The notes below the pieces were generated by a model that made no database searches, was not told the origin of the DNA, and saw nothing but the letters and a program-made list of their open reading frames with translations. From the NCBI GenBank assembly GCA_013330285.1, contig DUIP01000233.1:1-5174 (forward strand): a stretch of DNA of 5,174 bases, written 5' to 3'. Position numbers and translations under genes: made by a program. Shown here piece after piece: positions 1 to 4,561 of the stretch; positions within the stretch are counted from its first letter, which is position 1, and each line of letters starts with the position of its first letter. Origin of the DNA: Candidatus Poseidoniaceae archaeon. GTDB taxonomy: Archaea; Thermoplasmatota; Poseidoniia; Poseidoniales; Poseidoniaceae.

Positions 1-1
1 T

Positions 2-127
2 GGTCACCATTTTCAAGTCTATGATCGAGAAGACGGTCCATGCCTCAAAGAAGGTTGCAATGGCACCATCGAACGGATTGTTCAGAGTAACCGCTCAACC
101 TTCCTTTGTCCTCGGTGCCAGAAGTGA
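2..127 (+). CDS. mutM: Formamidopyrimidine-DNA glycosylase (Fpg/MutM), C-terminal zinc finger, partial
   Basis: Only the last 41 codons are inside the window; the gene starts off the left edge and ends in TGA at 125-127. The reading frame gives the family's C-terminal block: FQVYDRED, then a zinc finger with four cysteines in a C-x4-C ... x16 ... C-x2-C arrangement, with [17 protein letters not shown] at the very end. The RST-F-CPRCQ ending is diagnostic of Fpg/MutM, the base-excision repair enzyme that removes 8-oxoguanine and formamidopyrimidines and nicks the DNA; this finger binds DNA. The first cysteine pair is spaced by four residues (CLKEGC) where most members have two; I recall this longer form from some Fpg proteins, so I do not read it as damage. 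The catalytic N-terminal Pro-Glu and the H2TH domain are not visible. Nei/endonuclease VIII, which shares this finger, is the main alternative, but the motif wording favours Fpg. It converges on the exporter gene with no spacer. Confidence 0.85.
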   Translation, partial: GHHFQVYDREDGPCLKEGCNGTIERIVQSNRSTFLCPRCQK

Positions 128-754
128 TCACAGCAGGCCATAGGCCACTGAGGCTGCAAAAACCCAGAGCGCAATCGCAGTCGCTCGATAGACCACACCA
201 CCATGCGTCCTCAGCACTTCAAGGGCACGCGTTCCAGTGAGCAGCAAGGCAACAATGACGTACCATGCAGTATCGATGAACATGCCAAGACCTCCGATGG
301 CGAGTTTTGTGTTCATGCCCATGCCCGGTTCGAGCACTTGGGCTAAGACGGCAACGAGAAAGAGGGCAATCTTTGGGTTGAAGAAAGCGATTGCAAAACC
401 CTCAGCAAATCCTTGGCGCTGTCGAAGATTGAAATTTTCTTCAACTTCTGGTCCCACCTCCACTGTTGTGGTCCACATTTTCCAACCGTACCACACAAGC
501 AGCACGACGCCAATGAGTTGGAGGATGAAGAACACATCCGGTGCTTGTTCAAGTAAGACGATGAGTCCAAACACTGCACTTCCAGCATAGAGGCCAAATC
601 CAAGGCCGTGGCCAACAGCGCACGCGACACCTTGGCGGCGACCGCCAATCAATGTGTTTCGAAGCACGACCATTAGGCTCGGGCCAGGCGAAGTGGCTCC
701 AAGAATGAAAAACGTCCCCGCAGTGAGGATCGCTTCCCAAGCCAAGGGTTCCAT
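128..754 (-). CDS. LysE/RhtB-family amino-acid exporter
   Basis: A 208-residue integral membrane protein of the LysE/RhtB superfamily, whose members export amino acids such as lysine, threonine or homoserine across the cytoplasmic membrane. Length is typical (about 200-215). The family's N-terminal signature is clear: SPGPS at 22-26, followed by R-N-T-L-x-G-G-R-R-x-G (32-42) and a glycine-rich second helix with G-H-G-L-G-F-G (48-54). The second signature FFNPK (124-128) sits at the start of a later helix. About six hydrophobic stretches are visible, near residues 8-30, 43-68, 74-94, 116-140, 148-172 and 186-208, with a short acidic loop (VGPEVEENF, 100-108) between. The substrate cannot be told from sequence. 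The ATG at 754 fits the family's N-terminus, but it has no ribosome binding site directly before it; a good GAGGTGA lies some 47 bases upstream, out of range. Its stop codon abuts that of mutM. Confidence 0.92.
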   Translation of the reverse strand: MEPLAWEAILTAGTFFILGATSPGPSLMVVLRNTLIGGRRQGVACAVGHGLGFGLYAGSAVFGLIVLLEQAPDVFFILQLIGVVLLVWYGWKMWTTTVEVGPEVEENFNLRQRQGFAEGFAIAFFNPKIALFLVAVLAQVLEPGMGMNTKLAIGGLGMFIDTAWYVIVALLLTGTRALEVLRTHGGVVYRATAIALWVFAASVAYGLL

Positions 755-800
755 GGCCGAGCGAGGGGCATCAGCAACATGAACGGTTCGGAACAGGCCG

Positions 801-841
801 TCACCTCACCCGCCCTTTGGGAGGTAATGCATACAGGGCGG
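801..841 (-). repeat. Hairpin CCGCCCT/AGGGCGG with adjoining GAGGTGA, upstream of the exporter
   Basis: A perfect 7-base inverted repeat, CCGCCCT at 810-816 and AGGGCGG at 835-841, encloses an 18-base loop. Read on the minus strand, the downstream arm is immediately followed by GGTGAGGTGA (801-810, sharing one base with the stem), an excellent match to the anti-Shine-Dalgarno sequence. No ATG, GTG or TTG lies at a normal distance after it: the nearest ATG (778-780) is about 20 bases away and out of frame with the exporter, and the exporter ATG is about 47 bases away. It could be a leader hairpin of the exporter message, a terminator for the small gene upstream, or chance. Confidence 0.35.
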
Positions 842-872
842 ATGAGGGAGTGGGTGTGTTGGGTAAGTTGGA

Positions 873-1052
873 TCAAAGTCCGTACATGAAGATTGAACCT
901 GGTTGTCCTTCGAGCAGGCGAGCTTCGGTTTCGGCAGAAGCTTTCAGGAAATTCCGATGTGTGTTGCGTTGTTTGACAACCCGCATAACGGCTGCTCGAA
1001 GTGCGATGGTGGTAGCGTTTCGACCTTGGGCTGATGTCTGTGTGTCTGCCAT
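873..1052 (-). CDS. Possible small basic protein, unknown function
   Basis: A 59-codon reading frame from the ATG at 1052 to TGA at 873-875. I do not recognise the product. It begins MADTQTSAQGRNATTIALR and continues as a probable amphipathic, Arg/Lys-rich helix with VVKQRN and then an A/E-rich stretch (KASAETEARLLEG), ending FMYGL. The amino-acid make-up (Ala, Glu, Arg, Thr, Leu, few Cys or Pro) and the first-position G preference look like real coding sequence, better than the competing plus-strand frame through the same bases. Against it: no ribosome binding site and no TATA-like box just before the ATG. The frame stays open upstream to 1184, but that part is Cys/Phe/His-rich, crosses an A/T-rich inverted repeat and is unlikely to be coding. 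It shares strand and direction with both neighbours. Confidence 0.35.
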   Translation of the reverse strand: MADTQTSAQGRNATTIALRAAVMRVVKQRNTHRNFLKASAETEARLLEGQPGSIFMYGL

Positions 1053-1116
1053 GAAACAATTGAACAACGTGAACCCTCTTGAATGTTCGCTTTCATGCGT
1101 CAAACAAACGTCAATT

Positions 1117-1155
1117 GTCATAAATCGGTAAAAAGTCATGGTTTTTATGACTTTT
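1117..1155. repeat. A/T-rich nested inverted repeats (GTCAT motif)
   Basis: AAAAGTCAT at 1131-1139 is perfectly complementary to ATGACTTTT at 1147-1155, a 9-base stem with a 7-base loop. A second arm upstream, GTCATAAA at 1117-1124, is complementary to TTTATGAC at 1144-1151, which overlaps the same right arm, so only one of the two hairpins can form at a time. On the minus strand the first hairpin is followed by a run of five T, so it could terminate transcription arriving from the phosphoesterase. Three copies of the GTCAT half-site could equally be a repressor operator in front of the small gene at 873-1052. Confidence 0.45.
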
Positions 1156-1270
1156 AGGAAACAAATTTCACAAATCGGGCACATTCAGGTCGGAATCCTT
1201 CTCTCACGGCATGCAGTGTGGAAAATACACCGAATCTGTGTTTGATCAAGATGTTCCCATTTAGGGCATG

Positions 1271-1295
1271 GCCGCTCAGGATTTCTGCGAGCGGC
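1271..1295. repeat. Hairpin GCCGCTC/GAGCGGC at the end of the phosphoesterase gene
   Basis: A perfect 7-base, G/C-rich inverted repeat (1271-1277 and 1289-1295) with an 11-base loop, overlapping the stop codon that the phosphoesterase uses in its present frame. Neither side carries a T-tract, so it is not a classic intrinsic terminator, but it is typical of structure found after genes. It supports the view that the true gene ended earlier, at 1350. Confidence 0.35.
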
Positions 1296-2538
1296 GAGGG
1301 CGCGCCCAAGGTGATGAAGTATGATCGAAGGAAGAACGAGCCTTCACGTTCATCTTCGTGCGATGGTGGACTCTGAATCCTGTTGGACCTGGAAGATGAG
1401 GCGGGCTTCTGTCAGCTTCCGTGCCCGGGCCTTTGCGAATTCGTTGGCCATTGTGCACCCAATCCAAGGCTCCCCCTTCTTGGGTTAGGGTTGCATCGTC
1501 ATCGTTGCGGCTTCGACGATGGAATGCTGAGTGTGGTACATCCTCTTGCTCAAGGACCACGCCTGCCATTCGTAGCCGTCGTTTTGCTTTCAACTCGGCA
1601 ACGTGCTCCTTTCTGGTGGCCATTCGAAGGGCAGCTAATCCATAATGTTCGGCGATGAATGCTTCTCTTCGATTTCCTTCTTGCTTCCAACGTTGAGGTT
1701 TCTTCGTGTTTGACTTGACCGTGTTGCCATACTCAAACCAACGTTCTGAACGGAGTGTCGTCTGTTTAATCACCCGCTGTGTCTTGATGTCCAAAGCAGC
1801 AATTCCGGGAGCGACATGGTTGTAGGCTCCGACATCCATGGCCACCCATGCAGGTCGTTCATCATCGAGTTTGAACGAAGAGAACGCCACTTCGCCAGCA
1901 CACTTGCCAACTTTGGTTGTGGTGGAGTGACCAAACACGACCATCCTTGCTGGGTCCACGGGTTTGTCGTGTTGGAACCAACGCTTTCGAATCCAAAGGA
2001 GTTCCTTTTCCCCCTGTGCATCCAATGGCATTCGAGGGTCATAACCAGCATGCACCAACCTCACACCATCAAGCACGATTTGCGTGGGAAGGTTGTCCAT
2101 CCACATGGCGTCATTGAAGAAATTGGATTTCGCCTGCCAGAGGTCGCCTTGAGCTCGCACGATGTATGAGCCCCAGGTGGATTTTCCTCCACGTTGAAGC
2201 CATGGCTGCCACAGCTCGACATTGCCTTCTGCAGTGATCGATTGAACCGCCATGTGTTCGTGGTTACCTTTGATGCAGACAATTCTTGGATCGCTGCGAA
2301 CCAATGAAATCAAACCTGCAGAATCTGGTCCACGGTCAATCAAATCGCCCAAACACACCACGCGGTCCTCTGGGTTAAGTTGCAATCTGTGTAATAACGC
2401 TCTGAATGTGGCAAGGTGGCCGTGGACGTCACCAACCGCAATGATGCGATGGCCTGCATCAAGACGAGCCTGTAAATCAGCCTCAAGGCTTGGGTCCCTG
2501 CACGATGGTCCTAATGGAAGGTCGAGTGAGCAACTCAT
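1276..2538 (-). CDS. PPP-type metallophosphoesterase (Ser/Thr phosphatase or Ap4A hydrolase-like), probably frameshifted near the C-terminus
   Basis: A 420-residue reading frame as it stands. The N-terminal 210 residues carry the full calcineurin-like metal site in order: GDVHGH (36-41), GDLIDRG (64-70), GNHEH (91-95), LVHAGYDP (161-168) and FGHST (202-206). This is the PPP pattern of bacterial/archaeal Ser/Thr protein phosphatases and symmetrical diadenosine-tetraphosphatases, soluble enzymes with two bound metal ions; the sequence does not decide the substrate. The family is usually 220-250 residues, so a charged Lys/Arg-rich extension of about 150 residues (RWKQEGNRREAF, ELKAKRRLRM) is unusual. 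From about residue 355 the composition turns to Pro/His/Arg/Ser, typical of a wrong frame. Dropping one G from the five-C run at 1472-1476 (plus strand) gives a helical ending (MANEFAKARARKLTEARL...TIARR) with a stop at 1350-1352 and 395 residues. The ATG at 2538 follows a weak AGGGA. Same strand as the lectin gene, 210 bases apart. Confidence 0.88.
   Translation of the reverse strand: MSCSLDLPLGPSCRDPSLEADLQARLDAGHRIIAVGDVHGHLATFRALLHRLQLNPEDRVVCLGDLIDRGPDSAGLISLVRSDPRIVCIKGNHEHMAVQSITAEGNVELWQPWLQRGGKSTWGSYIVRAQGDLWQAKSNFFNDAMWMDNLPTQIVLDGVRLVHAGYDPRMPLDAQGEKELLWIRKRWFQHDKPVDPARMVVFGHSTTTKVGKCAGEVAFSSFKLDDERPAWVAMDVGAYNHVAPGIAALDIKTQRVIKQTTLRSERWFEYGNTVKSNTKKPQRWKQEGNRREAFIAEHYGLAALRMATRKEHVAELKAKRRLRMAGVVLEQEDVPHSAFHRRSRNDDDATLTQEGGALDWVHNGQRIRKGPGTEADRSPPHLPGPTGFRVHHRTKMNVKARSSFDHTSSPWARPRRSQKS
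1472..1476 (-). other. Probable frameshift site: run of five G in the phosphoesterase gene
   Basis: On the coding strand the run reads GAA-GGG-GGA-GCC. With one G fewer, translation continues as QEGEPWIGCTMANEFAKARA and ends at TGA 1350-1352. The restored frame has normal amino-acid balance (Ala, Glu, Lys, Leu, Ile), while the present frame is Pro/Arg/His/Ser-rich and ends inside a hairpin. A stop codon in the restored frame about 14 bases before the run limits where the shift can have happened. A sequencing or assembly slip, a true mutation, or a slippery site are all possible. Confidence 0.6.
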
Positions 2539-2585
2539 GATTTTCCCTGAAGAGTATTCCTCTCCGGTTCCACCATTCTCCTGTG

Positions 2586-2593
2586 GTTATATT
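2586..2593 (-). promoter_or_regulatory. TATA-like box upstream of the phosphoesterase gene
   Basis: The minus strand reads AATATAAC about 48-55 bases before the ATG at 2538, preceded by a purine-rich GCGAAGA that could act as an archaeal TFB element. An archaeal start site would then fall near 2564, leaving a leader of about 26 bases that contains a weak AGGGA just before the ATG. It could also be read as a bacterial -10 (TATAAC), but no convincing -35 is present. Confidence 0.3.
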
Positions 2594-2610
2594 GTCTTCG
2601 CCTCGATAGC

Positions 2611-2637
2611 AGGTCGAAGAGGTCGATTTGCCGACCT
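2611..2637. repeat. Three AGGTCG half-sites (two direct, one inverted)
   Basis: AGGTCG occurs at 2611-2616 and 2620-2625, with CGACCT at 2632-2637. The last two form a hairpin with a 6-base loop, extended by one G-T pair and one A-T pair (2618-2639). The set lies just upstream (on the minus strand) of the TATA-like box of the phosphoesterase, where an activator or repressor could bind. It is also within 115 bases of the end of the lectin gene, so a 3' hairpin of that message is an alternative; there is no T-tract. Confidence 0.35.
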
Positions 2638-2748
2638 TTCACACAATTTCCGAGCCATAAATTTACGCCCGGAAAGGGCACTGCGCTTGGAAAACTAACG
2701 ATTGTATTGAGGTCTATTGAGCATCGTTGGAATCGTTTTGTATGTCCC

Positions 2749-3270
2749 TCATCTAAAATGCGGGCTGAATTCGTAGACTGCGGAACAACGTCGATCGGGC
2801 CTCACATCATTCCATTTTCCATTCGCATACATTTGCACGCTGTTCTCAGATCCGCCTGAATTGTTTGGCTCTCCAACATTCCAATTGACGAAGATCCATC
2901 GCTCACCGTTTGACCACCGCCAATGATCCGGCCCCTCGCCGTTGCCTTGGCCGTGCCTCACACCTCCAATCCAAACCGTTCTGCCACCTGCCACCGCTCG
3001 AACATCTTGGTTCTCCCTTGAGGAAGTGATGGTGGCGAGGTGACCGCCCATACGTCGTGCTTGTGCATCGTGCTCATACCATGTGAGTTCGTCAGGTATG
3101 AATCTGAATCGACCAGAGTGGTGTGTGTGGCCCGCGTAATTTTGGGACCTCTGGCCTTTCAACATAGCCAGTTCTTGATGAGCACGAGCCAATTCGTTTT
3201 GCAAATGGTGAATCATTTGCATCATTTCAGCAGCACTTGGGTTGTTGTTATGGCGCCGACCACTGCTCAT
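2749..3270 (-). CDS. C-type lectin-like domain protein with N-terminal coiled coil
   Basis: A 173-residue protein. Residues 12-40 are a probable coiled coil (MMQMIHHLQNELARAHQELAMLKG), followed by a His/Gly linker (45-53) and a C-type lectin-like domain over about 54-168. Landmarks in order: WYEHDAQARRMGGHLATITS (64-83), EN (86-87), WIGG (100-103), WRWSNGE (117-123), VNWNVGEPNN (128-137), E142 and WND (153-155). EPN, the following Glu and the ND of WND are the five side chains that bind the sugar-site calcium in mannose-type C-type lectins, and all are present. Unlike secreted members it has no signal peptide or membrane segment, and only one cysteine (162), so the usual disulfides cannot form; it is presumably cytosolic. 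The ATG at 3270 is preferred over a GTG nine bases upstream because a TATA-like box sits about 25 bases before it. It lies 106 bases after the AIM24 gene. Ligand and role unknown; FGE-sulfatase-type or tail-fibre folds fit less well. Confidence 0.82.
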   Translation of the reverse strand: MSSGRRHNNNPSAAEMMQMIHHLQNELARAHQELAMLKGQRSQNYAGHTHHSGRFRFIPDELTWYEHDAQARRMGGHLATITSSRENQDVRAVAGGRTVWIGGVRHGQGNGEGPDHWRWSNGERWIFVNWNVGEPNNSGGSENSVQMYANGKWNDVRPDRRCSAVYEFSPHFR

Positions 3271-3290
3271 GTTTCGCACAATGAACGGCC

Positions 3291-3297
3291 GTATATC
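3291..3297 (-). promoter_or_regulatory. TATA-like box before the lectin-like gene
   Basis: The minus strand reads GATATAC 21 to 27 bases before the ATG at 3270, the spacing of an archaeal TATA box to its start site. That would make the message leaderless, in keeping with the absence of a ribosome binding site there. A bacterial extended -10 (TGTGATATAC) is an alternative reading. Confidence 0.35.
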
Positions 3298-3376
3298 ACA
3301 GATGTGTCTGCTTCGAACATCAATCGCAGGTCACAATGTTGTCCGCGTGAAGCGGCCAATGATGGTCGTGCTTCAA

Positions 3377-4066
3377 TCAGCTGCCACGGTTTGGCAAGAA
3401 CGGAACGAGCTTAGCAGCGAGGCTGCCAACGTTTCGAGTTTGGATCCAAACATTGCCTTGTCCTGAGAAGTTCATGACCAATCCTTCACCGCCAACGAGG
3501 AACGACTTCATGCCGCCAACCTTGTTGATGGTGTATTGGACACCGCCGTCGAATGCAACGACGTGGCCGGTGTCGACAGTGATGGTTTGTCCTGGTTCCA
3601 CTGGGATTTGCTTGATGGCGCCAAAGGAGTTGTACCACACACGGCCAGTGCCTTCGCTGCTTGTCGCTTGAACGAAGAACATTGATTCGCCGCTGAAGAA
3701 GCCCTTTGCACCTTGGAATTTGGTGTCGGTGACGACGTTGAGGGTCGAGGCAAGGTAGGAGCCACCTTGGATGTAGAGGACTTGACCTGGGACGAGGTTG
3801 AAGCCTTGGATGTCACCAGGGGATCCTGGAGCAACGCTCACCCAGCCACCAGCTGCGCCTGCAGTGAAGGTGTTGAGGAAGAAGGACTCTCCACCGAGGG
3901 CCATCTTCTTGAGGCTCTTGAAAATGCCACCGCCGCTCTTGCGGGTTTGCATTTCGACACCGCCCATAGCCACCATGGCTCCGGGCTCAACATTGACTGA
4001 CTCACCAGGAGACAGGGCGTAGGTCATCAGTGTGTACGAGGGGTTGAATTCAACGTGTTCTTCCAT
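3377..4066 (-). CDS. AIM24/TIGR00266-family protein
   Basis: A 229-residue protein of the AIM24 (TIGR00266) family, a beta-rich fold found in bacteria, archaea and mitochondria; its biochemical role is not established. The family pattern is complete: a start with FNPSYTLMTYAL then SPGESV (19-24) and EPGAMVAM (27-34), a SGGGIFKSLKKMALGGESFF segment (44-63), Gly-rich strands through the middle (PGDIQGF, LYIQGGSYLA, FFSGES, AFDGGV), and the terminal GGEGLVMNFSGQGNVWIQTR (192-211). Length is normal. No signal peptide or membrane helix. The frame is open upstream to a TTG at 4129, with ATGs at 4090 and 4084; the ATG at 4066 is chosen because it gives the usual distance to PSY, but none of them has a clear ribosome binding site. 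Codon use is strongly biased (nearly all TTC, AAC, GAC, ATC, TAC), unlike dndE, which suggests high expression. It follows dndE by 64 bases on the same strand; a functional link to Dnd is possible but unproven. Confidence 0.9.
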   Translation of the reverse strand: MEEHVEFNPSYTLMTYALSPGESVNVEPGAMVAMGGVEMQTRKSGGGIFKSLKKMALGGESFFLNTFTAGAAGGWVSVAPGSPGDIQGFNLVPGQVLYIQGGSYLASTLNVVTDTKFQGAKGFFSGESMFFVQATSSEGTGRVWYNSFGAIKQIPVEPGQTITVDTGHVVAFDGGVQYTINKVGGMKSFLVGGEGLVMNFSGQGNVWIQTRNVGSLAAKLVPFLPNRGS

Positions 4067-4130
4067 GCTCTGGCGACATTCCATGCCCATATGATGCTTT
4101 CTACGAACAAAATCGCCTGAATTTTCCAAT

Positions 4131-4547
4131 TTAGTCGGATGTTTGCATTAATCGATTGAGCAGTTGAACCCAATCTTCGCCTTGATGGAATTGAAGGAGG
4201 CTTTCGATGCCACGCTCCCAATGACCAATGAATAATTCTCGCACATCTTCGATGCTTGCTTGAGGTTCATTGTGAGCGAGCATCACCAAGAAAAGCGCTA
4301 AGTCATCCTTGAACATCGTTTTTCCTCGGATTGATTTCCCTGTCAAGACTTCCATTGCACCCTCGAGGTGTGTTGGCTCCCATGCTTTTGGCAAAGGCCC
4401 TTGCTGGAGTGAATAGGAAATCGCTAAACGAGAAATCAAATCTTCACTTGTACCGAAGACTTTTGCGAGTTTTTTCAACCGATTGTGGGTGGTTACAGAA
4501 CTGGTAAGCGTGGTTCCGAGCAATGTTTGTTGGACTGATTTGGTCAT
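4131..4547 (-). CDS. dndE: DNA phosphorothioation protein DndE
   Basis: A 138-residue small DNA-binding protein matching DndE, a component of the Dnd complex that swaps a non-bridging oxygen of the DNA backbone for sulfur; E. coli-type DndE forms tetramers and binds nicked double-stranded DNA. Evidence: a basic N-terminal helix-turn-helix-like stretch NRLKKLAKVFGTSEDLISRLAISYSL (22-47) matching the family's RL-K-GL-P---R-A---SL pattern, the family block GKTMFKDDLALFL (75-87), and the terminal HWERGIESL (109-117), the H-x2-RG-x-x-x-L signature. It is a little longer than typical (about 110-130) with a short tail after 120. The ATG at 4547 is preferred over the TTG at 4562 because it sits four bases after TGAGAGGTGA. 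Eleven bases separate it from the dndD stop, so it is co-transcribed and probably translationally coupled. Identification rests on motifs plus the DndD neighbour. Confidence 0.85.
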   Translation of the reverse strand: MTKSVQQTLLGTTLTSSVTTHNRLKKLAKVFGTSEDLISRLAISYSLQQGPLPKAWEPTHLEGAMEVLTGKSIRGKTMFKDDLALFLVMLAHNEPQASIEDVRELFIGHWERGIESLLQFHQGEDWVQLLNRLMQTSD

Positions 4548-4551
4548 GTGT

Positions 4552-4561
4552 TCACCTCTCA
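4552..4561 (-). promoter_or_regulatory. Ribosome binding site of dndE overlapping the dndD stop
   Basis: On the minus strand TGAGAGGTGA ends four bases before the dndE ATG. GAGGTGA pairs fully with the 3' end of 16S rRNA (the archaeal and bacterial TCACCTC). Its first three bases are the TGA stop of dndD, so a ribosome finishing dndD stands on the dndE binding site. This decides the ATG at 4547 as the start. Confidence 0.8.

Larger units (their letters stand above)
755..1349. other. Long gap between exporter and phosphoesterase
   Basis: About 600 bases with no recognisable conserved gene, if the phosphoesterase originally ended at 1350. It holds three inverted repeats (810-841, 1117-1155, 1271-1295), an orphan GAGGTGA motif on the minus strand (801-808), a 10-base palindrome GGGCGCGCCC (1298-1307) and one possible small minus-strand gene (873-1052). 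The stretch 1100-1175 is clearly A/T-rich compared with the flanks, as regulatory DNA often is. I see no tRNA, no CRISPR-type repeat and no transposase remnant. Confidence 0.6.

Noticed and set aside
673..1059. Minus-strand open frame of 128 codons overlapping the start of the exporter
   Set aside because: His/Arg/Ser-rich composition typical of a wrong frame; overlaps the confident exporter N-terminus and the small candidate gene.
1056..1118. ACAATTG/CAATTGT inverted repeat
   Set aside because: Seven bases around a common palindrome with a 49-base loop; weak and probably chance.
817..1131. Plus-strand open frame of 104 codons in the gap
   Set aside because: Cys/Arg-rich, no family resemblance, overlaps a better minus-strand frame and crosses the hairpin at 810-841.
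755..1275. Lysine-type riboswitch or other known leader RNA before the exporter
   Set aside because: Only short isolated hairpins are visible; no conserved riboswitch core could be matched by eye.
1816..2169. Plus-strand open frame of 117 codons opposite the phosphoesterase
   Set aside because: Lies wholly within the catalytic domain of a clear gene on the other strand; shadow frame.
2667..2679. GCCC-GGAAA-GGGC hairpin upstream of the phosphoesterase
   Set aside because: Stem of only four bases; expected by chance.
3713..4022. Plus-strand open frames opposite the AIM24 gene
   Set aside because: Their openness follows from the strong codon bias of the AIM24 gene; no family resemblance.
4067..4129. 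N-terminal extension of the AIM24 protein to a TTG at 4129
   Set aside because: The extra 21 residues do not look like the family, TTG has no ribosome binding site, and it would begin one base after the dndE stop; ATGs nearer the conserved PSY motif fit better.
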